This document shows, in pieces, positions 38,301-47,200 of a stretch of DNA of 64,000 nt. Numbering within the stretch: position 1 is the first letter of the stretch; each line of letters starts with the position of its first letter. The DNA is from an uncultured Clostridia bacterium (lineage in GTDB: Bacteria; Bacillota; Clostridia; TANB77; CAG-508). The stretch is from the NCBI GenBank assembly GCA_944387405.1, contig CALXET010000004.1, positions 52,985 through 116,984 of the forward strand, written 5' to 3'. The notes beneath the pieces were generated by a model, which saw only the letters and a program-made list of their open reading frames with translations, had not been told where the DNA came from and ran no database searches. A program made the translations under genes and the position numbers.

Positions 38301-41300
38301 TTCTTTTGAGTTTTATCATATTCTTCATCTTTAGCTAAATTATATCCATCGTGGTCAACTTCAAATGATACGAATATCTCAAGTTTCTCACCTGGACGAA
38401 GTGTTAATTCGTTAGTTACACGTTTTCCACCATCTGCAGTAGTTGTCTCAAATGTATTTGTTGTCATTCTGCTATATGTACCACCTACTGTTCCGTCTTC
38501 AGCTGTTACTTCTTGATCAAATTCTTCATCAACTGTCCATGTTACTAAACCTTTAGCCATTGGTTCGCTTTCTTCTTCAGTTCTGTTTACTCTTACTAAG
38601 TTTTCTCCAATATCTTCGTCTTTATTATAGTGATATGGTGAATCTAGCATATCAGATCCTAATGGGTTATAAATTCTAAAGTATGATGGTTCAGCAACTA
38701 TTTGCTCTTCTCTTACACCCTCTTCATTTTCAATTTCTGTTGAAACATTTTCTGTAATTAAAGAGTATGAAGAATCAAAGTAATCTGTTAACTCATTAAT
38801 ACTTATATCATGGTAATCTGAATCATTGTATACACTCATCTTATATGTTGCAAATAATCTTAATTCAGATTCTTTCTTAGCATCATATATTGCTTTAGTG
38901 ATTTCTGTTTCACCTGAAGCTTTATATACATCTGATCTATAATAGAAGTCTGATGCATATAAACCAATCTCATATGCTACTCCTGCATTTTGCATATCAA
39001 GTAACATATTTAATTTATCTGCATATTTTTCATTTTCTAAGTCTATTAATGCACTATATTTATAAGTTAAATCATCTTGATTTACTGTTATACCAGCTTT
39101 ATATAAATCTTGTGATACTGATACATCAACTTTATCTCTATTTACTAATCCTAAGTTAATATGGCTAAAGTATTCATTAATTGGTTTATAATATGTAAAT
39201 TGTCCTTCAGCTCCAGTATCAATATATTCAAGTGGTATATCTTCTTTCTTATCTTCTACATGGATTCTATCTTCATATGGAAGTAATAATCCTGCTGTAG
39301 ATGTTCTAGCTTTCATTCCATATTGATCTAATATATATCCATCATTATCTTTTGTTACTAATGTTGAAACTTTTCTTGTTTCAGCGTTATCTGTTGTATT
39401 CTCACTATCAGCTTCTCCTGTTGGATCTGTATCAAATCCTTGATCAGCTGATGTATAATTTAATTCTAATTCTTCTGAATTTTCTGAATCTGGATTAGAA
39501 GCTGCACCTTTTGTTGTTCCATCTGTTTGCATATCTTCTTTTCCGTATATTTCTGTAAATTTAGTATCAAATGCATGTCTTTCATCATATGTTTCAATTG
39601 CATATGAATCATTTGCATATGCTGAGTAATCTACTGGATTTGGATTTTCTCCTGCTCCATCTGGTGTTGCAGAAGTTGATTCAAATTTTTCAACTTTCTT
39701 AGCTGTCTCAGTTTCTCCTGTAGATGCTAAGTACTCTGTAACTTCATATGTTTGTCCATCATAGATGAACTCTACATCATATGATACTTTATATTTTTCT
39801 GTATCTAATCCTTCAATAGCAGGAACATTTAAGTATGCTGTATAGTCTCCGTTATCATCTGTATATAATCTCTTAGATCTATCATCTGATTCGAAGTCTA
39901 TCTTATCTTCTAGTTTAACACTTCCATTTTCAGAAACTGTTTTCTTTCTATATGCATCTGCTAATGTTCTTGCATATTCTCCTGAAGTTACTTCTACGTA
40001 TGCATCATCTTTCTTTTCGTATACTACTTTCCAAATTCTAACTTCTATCTTAGATAATTTCTTATCTCCATCAGCATCATTGTAAATACCGTTTGCTTTT
40101 ACTTCTTCACCTTTTTCAAATGTTTCGAAGTCTTCCCAAACCATACCACCGATAGCTGTTGTTAAGTCTAATTCCATACCGTCTTCTAAGAATTCTATAT
40201 CAGCGTCGTAGTCAACTATGTAAGCTGCTCCTGTTCCCATTTCTGTATCGTCTTCGTCATAGTCTCCATCTCCGCCTCCACCTGGTTCTCCTCCACCAGG
40301 TCCTACTGTTGTTTGTGTTTGTGATTTAGACTGTGTTCCACTTTGTGCAATTAATCCTGTGTCTTCTACAGTTGTTGGATCTTGTGAACTTCCTCCTTGG
40401 TTACCTGATCCACTGTCCGCACCATCACCTTCATTTCCATTATCACCTTCTTCAACATTAGCTGATACTCCATTATAATTAACTATTAACGTATCTGCAC
40501 CATTTCCAGAATCCTTAAATGTTAATTCAATTTCTGCATTAACTGGTAATGCAATTCCAGCTTTAACAGCTATTACTTTACCGCTAAAATATCCAACTAT
40601 CGATACATAAGGTCCATAATCTAAACTTCCAATATCCGTTCCACTTCCTGCATCTAAGTTTGAATTACCTGTTGCTAAAGATTGTATTCCTAATACCTTT
40701 CCCTGATAACATAATCCACTTCCGCATGAATCAGCTCTTATAATTTCTGCTGATCCACCACTTGATGCATTTGCTACTGTTACAAAACCATCGTCAGATA
40801 AACCTGCTGGTTTTTTACCATCTGCATTATAAAACATTGCAAGTCCTATACCATTTGGATTAACATCTACACCGTCTTCCTGAATATAAAAGTCTGGTAC
40901 ATCTATTTTCTGATGTACTTTAACAGTAAATTTATCAGAGACAATTGTAACAATTACATCCAATATTCCTGATTTCTTAATATGAATTTCATCTCCATTC
41001 ATATCTCCAGCAGAGCCTCTAGCTTCAACATACCATGTAGTTTCATCACCAAATCCATTTGTTTGTTTTCCAACGCCTGTTGCAGTTTCTGAAGTATTAG
41101 CAACTAGCTGTGGAGCAGCTCCACCTATAACGTCACCATTTTTAAAATATAATTTTGTAGGATCCAAAAATCCTTCTTTGTTTAATTCAATCGTTGATCC
41201 ATTTAATGATAACTTTGCTCCATTAGCATCTGTTGCCATAGTTGGTTGTACATATTCTATATAATTTTCAAAAGAATTTAAATAATCGAAAGAAATTGAT

Positions 41301-44218
41301 GCATTTATAGTACGAGCTACCACCATGTCACCAGTTATCAATTCATATATTGCATCTGGTAAACTTCTTATTGCATAACTAAATTTAATTGAAATATCAA
41401 TTTTAGCACCAGAAACATATAAATCTTTAAATTCTTTATCTGCAGTAATAGTAAAAGTATTATTATCATCATATTCGAACTTAGCATCTAATACTTTGCT
41501 ACTAGATGTTAAGTCATATGAATTAACAACAACATAAGAAGCCCAATTCACTCCAGGAATATCTGGAATACCTAAAATATATGCTAAGTCCGTTCTAGTA
41601 GCTTTAAATGTAATTTTTATTGAATCTTCAGTTACTTCTGTTTTTACGTTTTGAATTCCTCTTTTTCCTTCTAATCCTTCAAAATTATATAACCTATTTA
41701 CTTCATTCTCTGAAGGTTTTCCATCAGCTTCTTCTTTATATACTTCTGTTAAATTAACACTGCTTCCTTTTTCATTGGCAGTTTTCAATAAATTTTTTGC
41801 ACTATCTTTTAAATTATATGCTAGCATAGTATTTCTACTATCATTGTCAAACGCCGTAACAGCACTTGATGTAGTTCCAGTTTTATACGCTTTCCAATAT
41901 ATTGTTAAATATGTTCCATGGAATACTGTAAATGTAGCACCACCATTCATATAGTGGAAATTAAATTTGAAGCTTGTTATAGAAGCTAAATCATCTAAGT
42001 AATCAAGCTCTATGTAGAACTCTTCATCACTATATGGGAATGGATAAGATGCATCTGTATCAACACTATTATTTGCTGCTCTTACTGCTGCATGATCATG
42101 TTCATAAACAAATCTATAGTTATCTGTTGAAATTAATTCTGTAACTTCTTTACCATCTCTATAGAATTTACCAGTAAGTAATGATTCTGTGATACCTGAG
42201 AAGTCAGCTGCTGGTCTTTCTCCACATTTTGTAATATATCTTAAGTAACTTACTTTAAATGGTCCAATTTTATATTTATTTGTTGTTGAATCATATAATA
42301 CTTCTGCATTTTCTGATTCCATACTTGTTGGATAATCTATGTTAAATAAGTTTTCAGCAGAAACGCTACCTTCATATACTCCATCTACTGATTCAGGATT
42401 CTCTCCTTCTTCAGTAGTTTCTTCTGATTCTTCTTTATTAGAATCATCTTCTTTTATACTGCTACTACATACACTAGCCGCAATTTCTTGAAGTTTTTTA
42501 CCATTTGATTCTCCTACATTTCCATAATAATCAACATCTTCTGGATTATGTCCATATACTGTTGCAAATATACATGCTGCTGATAAATAAGCTCCTTCAT
42601 TAGACATATTTTCATTTCCAGAATATAAGTTTATATTACTATTTTTACTTGAAGATTCATCAAATGCTTTACCATCATTTATCACTGTTCCGCCAATATC
42701 TTTAGCAGCTTCTGAAACTGTATTATAAATACTATTTTTAGTATTTGAATCAGCATCTTTATTTGCACTTACTTGTCTTACAAATAATTTAACATTTGAA
42801 TTTTTAGATTTAGCTGAATCAGCTATTTTTTTAGCTGCATCTCTAAATTCTTGTCCATTAGTTCTAATTGTATTTTCATCTTCTTGTATAATTATTACAT
42901 CGTAACTTGCTAAATCTAGTTTGTTCCAATTATCAGAACCAATTAAATCTGTTAAATCTCCATTAGTACTTACACGGTTAAATTTACCGCTATATCCATA
43001 ATCTTTTACAAATCCTACTAAACTATTGCCTAGTTGATTTGTTGTTTTATCTTCTGTTCCTAAATATAATATATTTAAGTCTTTGTTTTCATCTCTTAAT
43101 TGTTTCTTGTTTTCTTTATCATCTTTATTTTCTTCTGCATTTCCAGTTACAGTTACTTTACATTCTGCTTTCATAGAATCGTTATTTTTAACTGCAACAG
43201 TTATTGTTGCTGTTCCTGCTTTTTTAGCTGTAATTTTTCCATTTGAGTCTATTCCAACAACATTTTTATTTGAAGTTGTCCAAGTAATATCTGTTTTTGC
43301 TAAATTATCAGGAAGCATTGTTAATTCTAATTGTTCTGTCTTTCCTGGATCTAATGTTACATTAGTTTTATTTAAACTAATACTTTCTACATCACTTGTC
43401 TCAACTTCACCGTCTCTAATGATTTCATATTTTCCATTAGGACTTAACATATTAATATATTCTTCGAAGTTTCTTGCTTCAGTTGCTAAACTATTATCAG
43501 GAACTCTATCTCCCTCTTGTACTGTTGCAACTGCCCACCAAGCAATTTGTACTGCAGAATAGCTTCCGCTACCTTCTGTATCATTTGTTTCAACTTCATA
43601 GTATTTTCCATTTACTTTAGCTACATATTTTGTAGGTTCATGTGCACTATTATATTCTACTGCATAATATCTTTCTCCATCTACATCTAAGTAGGCATCT
43701 TCATAAACATCTCCTGTATATTCTCTATCTGTAACTGTAAATTCAACACCATTTCCAGGAGTATTTTGGTCTAACTCTGCTAATATATATGCTTCTGCTG
43801 GTGTAGCTTGATGTACTTCTGCATCTGTATAATAACCATAAGTTCTACTTTGAGTGTCTACTAAGTCAGAATAATTATTTCCAGCAAATACTGTAGCACT
43901 TCCAAGATCGTTTATTGTTAAATATCCTGTTGGCTTACCTTGATCTGTCGTATCCGCTGTATGCCCCCCACTAACTACCAATGTTGATCCATATCCAGGT
44001 ATTGCTACACCTTTTGCTGTACATAGTAAGAATGGATCATTTATATATTGTTCATATGTTATATAACCTGGTATTTGATAATTTTCTACATGACTTGGTA
44101 CACTCTTTACTACCTTCTTAGCAAAAGCTATTTGCATAAAGCTTGCACTAATAACAACGGCTAATAACATGAAAACTGTTAATTTAATTATTTTACTTAT
44201 TCTATTTTTTATTCCCAT
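35375..44218 (-). CDS. B2: giant surface adhesin with thioester-like head and BIG2/SGNH-like insert
   Basis: At 2,947 residues this is the largest B protein. Membrane/signal helix about 10-33. Thioester-like region: FLLCTAKG (Cys66), TYGYY (126-130), TPAEAYILAE (139-148) and VQIAWW (Gln224). After it, absent from B1 and B3, come a BIG2 Ig-like domain (about 274-359) and a segment resembling SGNH/DUF4886 hydrolases (about 376-580: ILYLG, VIIIQE, GAYLSAACIFATVYG). The expected catalytic DxxH is not there, so this part is probably inactive or a binding domain. The stalk has SdrD-B-like domains near 1351 and 2073, a Gly/Gln/Ser-rich linker (about 1275-1335), and the shared DKDSAPDN and QDLYKA modules. 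It ends NFVTFTEPTG (about 2889), helix (2906-2931), charged tail. Its ATG overlaps the end of A2 by 10 bases. Confidence 0.8.
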   Translation of the reverse strand: MGIKNRISKIIKLTVFMLLAVVISASFMQIAFAKKVVKSVPSHVENYQIPGYITYEQYINDPFLLCTAKGVAIPGYGSTLVVSGGHTADTTDQGKPTGYLTINDLGSATVFAGNNYSDLVDTQSRTYGYYTDAEVHQATPAEAYILAELDQNTPGNGVEFTVTDREYTGDVYEDAYLDVDGERYYAVEYNSAHEPTKYVAKVNGKYYEVETNDTEGSGSYSAVQIAWWAVATVQEGDRVPDNSLATEARNFEEYINMLSPNGKYEIIRDGEVETSDVESISLNKTNVTLDPGKTEQLELTMLPDNLAKTDITWTTSNKNVVGIDSNGKITAKKAGTATITVAVKNNDSMKAECKVTVTGNAEENKDDKENKKQLRDENKDLNILYLGTEDKTTNQLGNSLVGFVKDYGYSGKFNRVSTNGDLTDLIGSDNWNKLDLASYDVIIIQEDENTIRTNGQEFRDAAKKIADSAKSKNSNVKLFVRQVSANKDADSNTKNSIYNTVSEAAKDIGGTVINDGKAFDESSSKNSNINLYSGNENMSNEGAYLSAACIFATVYGHNPEDVDYYGNVGESNGKKLQEIAASVCSSSIKEDDSNKEESEETTEEGENPESVDGVYEGSVSAENLFNIDYPTSMESENAEVLYDSTTNKYKIGPFKVSYLRYITKCGERPAADFSGITESLLTGKFYRDGKEVTELISTDNYRFVYEHDHAAVRAANNSVDTDASYPFPYSDEEFYIELDYLDDLASITSFKFNFHYMNGGATFTVFHGTYLTIYWKAYKTGTTSSAVTAFDNDSRNTMLAYNLKDSAKNLLKTANEKGSSVNLTEVYKEEADGKPSENEVNRLYNFEGLEGKRGIQNVKTEVTEDSIKITFKATRTDLAYILGIPDIPGVNWASYVVVNSYDLTSSSKVLDAKFEYDDNNTFTITADKEFKDLYVSGAKIDISIKFSYAIRSLPDAIYELITGDMVVARTINASISFDYLNSFENYIEYVQPTMATDANGAKLSLNGSTIELNKEGFLDPTKLYFKNGDVIGGAAPQLVANTSETATGVGKQTNGFGDETTWYVEARGSAGDMNGDEIHIKKSGILDVIVTIVSDKFTVKVHQKIDVPDFYIQEDGVDVNPNGIGLAMFYNADGKKPAGLSDDGFVTVANASSGGSAEIIRADSCGSGLCYQGKVLGIQSLATGNSNLDAGSGTDIGSLDYGPYVSIVGYFSGKVIAVKAGIALPVNAEIELTFKDSGNGADTLIVNYNGVSANVEEGDNGNEGDGADSGSGNQGGSSQDPTTVEDTGLIAQSGTQSKSQTQTTVGPGGGEPGGGGDGDYDEDDTEMGTGAAYIVDYDADIEFLEDGMELDLTTAIGGMVWEDFETFEKGEEVKANGIYNDADGDKKLSKIEVRIWKVVYEKKDDAYVEVTSGEYARTLADAYRKKTVSENGSVKLEDKIDFESDDRSKRLYTDDNGDYTAYLNVPAIEGLDTEKYKVSYDVEFIYDGQTYEVTEYLASTGETETAKKVEKFESTSATPDGAGENPNPVDYSAYANDSYAIETYDERHAFDTKFTEIYGKEDMQTDGTTKGAASNPDSENSEELELNYTSADQGFDTDPTGEADSENTTDNAETRKVSTLVTKDNDGYILDQYGMKARTSTAGLLLPYEDRIHVEDKKEDIPLEYIDTGAEGQFTYYKPINEYFSHINLGLVNRDKVDVSVSQDLYKAGITVNQDDLTYKYSALIDLENEKYADKLNMLLDMQNAGVAYEIGLYASDFYYRSDVYKASGETEITKAIYDAKKESELRLFATYKMSVYNDSDYHDISINELTDYFDSSYSLITENVSTEIENEEGVREEQIVAEPSYFRIYNPLGSDMLDSPYHYNKDEDIGENLVRVNRTEEESEPMAKGLVTWTVDEEFDQEVTAEDGTVGGTYSRMTTNTFETTTADGGKRVTNELTLRPGEKLEIFVSFEVDHDGYNLAKDEEYDKTQKKKDETRQDLLGDKNSVLEVSNFTSFYTEDSLRKNNNVAYKAGEVSGRVDKDSAPDNVNFSMTETLEKNGINYTILDKNWFEDDTDSAPVFRVYLRDKDQREREINGVVWEEDLNKEVEGTDNTKTGDGIFTDEEGRVPGVTVSLVEKIKLAADETNGEIPEGEYEYVWPDKAFGDAIPDYTSVTMSDEKGNYTLRNFVSGNYVVRFEYGNTAMTMDYNGQDYKNTSYQDGIVNPSQEIIDENFDEDHRNNDQTDEALTEQITLNNEWHDLTGNTEGLTNSEDEKRVSDARDYEARRLGIIEFSRTIDNATAEVLAVADSKELQDLKTALAEKMFDENGNIIKNYGTALNEVLEENKTLNEFVNGTEGKPSKYKSLLEYTAMQANTAKLRVQIEDSSDLDFGTTKKSTGGAFTVNVGGSYDQILDAAKNNEDNVEKVYTIGNVDFGLERRADTIIQVDKFLKGIELQKENEPIYKVTIEDNGDVIEEYMESDKITGIDMPEANGVQGFRYINMEEEALKNTRLIIDYKVKVSNKSEVDYASSTIVNDAYTTEELNEHIKKANENLASGEYIKYGTFAGLYYYTHNTEAANGTITVAGEDYTDDAVRTTVDQLVDYIDPGIALTDVSEENAFWATADNKGTDGSTFASLNGLISDDSYTVIPGDNPKYYLQDDTGELYISESKSNVAFSNNDAIVKTQKTTPALQRGDKGEGRLAYELDTGDTKANNIGQRLLQNQPATVYNVYAYPNTYNTEYKPDVFNKDLTKELSTMNLVKEANEEKPTSAEISIKTQVDLQSSVDLDDMIYDNLAEVLAYSNSVGRRSMYAIPGNAFEIAKIEEVNTTEAAADGGIWNSGHSSNAAKDPVTATILDGLDSSETKANGYEYMQTTKYAFNTLKAIDENKSAANGFYVAELDADAANFVTFTEPTGLSKTMENQAIFIIVMLIALIVLAVGIILITLKVVMVKSTDDITIESTKE

Positions 44219-47200
44219 GTTATCACCCCCTTATTATTTCTATCTATTCTCAGTTTAATTACATACAATGCTATGAACAGAGTAATCAGAGTCGTTAATA
44301 ATACCATTACATTAATCATTCCACCACCAGTATATACTGATACGATTACGTCTGCAGATCCTAAATCATCCTCTGTTGCTATTCCATTTCCTGCTACAGA
44401 GTCTACATCAGGTATAGCAGATTCGTTATATGATTCTGCAATCTCAGCTGTATTTGTTAAAATCTCTGCATTTGCTTCTGTCATTTGTTTTACTAAAATT
44501 AATTTGATTGATGCTGCTTGTCCAGCATTTATTTCTGTATTTGCTAAACTTTCTGTATATAATCTTCCATCTGCATCTTGATACCAACCCGGATTTAGGT
44601 TTGGACTAAAGATCATTCCTTCTGGAAGATGATCAACTATGCTCTTAGCATATCCTGAAAGTTCACCTTTGTTTGCTACTGTTATCTTGTACTCAACATA
44701 TAATCTTGATGATGCAAGTTCATTTCCTCTAATATCAACTTTAGCTGTTGTTGAATCATTGAAATCATATGCTTTTGTACCAGAATCATTTTGTACTGTT
44801 ATCTTTGTTACTGTTTTACTTAAACTTAAGTCAAACATCTTTGATTCTATTAATCCTATATCAATGTCACCTTGACTTGCTCCTGATAATTCAATCTTAT
44901 CAGTGATTGCTAATCCATTAGCTACAACTGCATCTGAGTTAGAGCTTGCATTTGAACCTTTAACATGGTAAGTTGTTAATTTATATTTAGATGTATTATA
45001 TCCAAATACTATGTAGTAACTTCCATTTTGAAGATTACTAAATACATATTCTCCAGATCCATCTGTAGTAGCTTTTTGTATTTGAGTATTATTTGATGCA
45101 TTGTATAGTATTACTGATACGTTTGATAGTCCTGATTCTCCAGAATCTTTTCTACCATTTTCATTTTTATCGTTCCATGCTTTACCTGTAATTCTATATG
45201 TAGAATTTGTTTGTGTTTTTGGAGTACTTGGAGTAGATGTTGTACTATTTACTACAACCTTATCTTTTTCCTCCTCTTGTTGTTTTACAGGAGCTTTTTC
45301 TACTTTTTGTACTATTTGTGTGATAGTATCTGATGTCATTGAATCCATTTCATCAGATGTTACTACCCATGAACTTTGTACTTGTTTCTCATTTGCATTT
45401 ATATCTGCTGCTTTACCTGTAAGTCTAATTGTTGCCTTGCATCCTGGCTCAATACTTAATGTTTTAGTAACTGTTTTATCTTGTTTTATTAATATTTGTG
45501 ATTGTGCTTTATCATTATATTGATATGTTACTGAATTAATATTTAATCCTTCTGGAATTAATGATGAAATATTAATATCTTCAGCTAAACATAATCCTGT
45601 ATTTTCTATTACTAAAGTATATTCAACTTTAGATCCAGCTTTTATATATTTATCATTTGTAGATGATGTATATGATATTGATAATTCAGGTTTTGTTAAA
45701 GTATGTAACCATTCATTAGAAGTATATTCAGATACTCCATCTCCTGTAACTTTAGCTACAAAGAAAATATTTTCTCCATTTTCTTCAACTTTGTTAACTT
45801 TTACTTTTAATTTAACGAATTTTGATCCATTTAATCTATCAAAACTATATGTTACTGTTCTTGAATTATTATCATATTTAGCACATTCAACTCTTTCTGT
45901 TGAAATACCATCTTCTAAGAATTTTAATGTATAAGCATCTGAATATGATACTCCTTTTGGAAGTTCTACTGTAATTCTTGGATTATTTATATTTCCTGTA
46001 GTATCAACTAATATATCAAGTTCTATTTCTTGTCCTTCTTTTACTGCTTGTACATAATTTTCTTCTGAAATTGTTACTTTAGCCTCAGCAGGTTTTACAA
46101 CTGTTTCTTCTGATTGTGTATATATTGGTTCTTCTAAACCTTCCCCTTCAACTTCTGATGTAGAAGTTAATTTTTGATTAGCATCTTCTATGCTATCTGG
46201 TTTTTCCATTTCTTCTGTTGCATTATCATCAACTTGTACTTTATATGAAACAGATTTTGAAGTTCCTGCTTCTATTTCACCAATATCAATCTTTATTTCA
46301 TTTACTTCAGGATTTAATACTAATTCTCCTGTTTCTTTTTCTTCTAAGTATGTTGTTCCTTCTGCAACTAAACTTGTTACTGATATATCTTCAGCTTTTG
46401 CTTTTCCATCATTTTTAACTGTAACTGTATAAGTAATTACTTGTCCTTCTTTTACTTCACCTTCAGCATCTGAAGTAGTTTCAACTGAAAGTACAGGTTC
46501 TTCAACTGTTTTTAAAGTAACCTTATTTGATTCTGATATAGTATCTACTCCATTTGCTTTATAATAAGTAGCAAGTGTTCCAAGTAATACATTATTAGCA
46601 GATAATTGTGCTGGAATTTGATATGTATATTCAAATGAAATTATATCTCCCACTTGAACATCTCCATTTACTACTATTAAGTATGATTTAATATTAGTAT
46701 AGCTATCTACATTTTCTTTCCATCCGTTTTCTTCATTATTTAAATCTTTAGTTGCATTTGGATTTTCTGAATAGTATACTTTTAATTCTTTTCCTGCATT
46801 AGATAATTCTTTAAGTCCTGTTACCATTGAACTATCTATTGTTGTTCCTAAATCTTCTCCATTTGTTATATTTTTGTTTCCTTTAAATGTTGTTCTACCA
46901 AGTATTGAAACATCTGTCATAACATCTTCTGAGTTATTCATCATAGTTATTCTTGATTTAGCAACTCTTCCATCTGTATATGTAGGAATTGTTGCTGAAA
47001 CATCACCTTGATTAATTGAGTATAATGTATTTTTTGAATCATCATAATTACTTAATTCTTGTACATTTAATACTCCAGATGGAGCAACTATATATAGTGG
47101 AATACTTACTTCACCGCAATTTGTAAGAAGTGTATTCTCTGTTCTTTCTACATCTAATGCCCATTCTACTGGATTTTCATATTCTGTTGCTGATTCGTTG

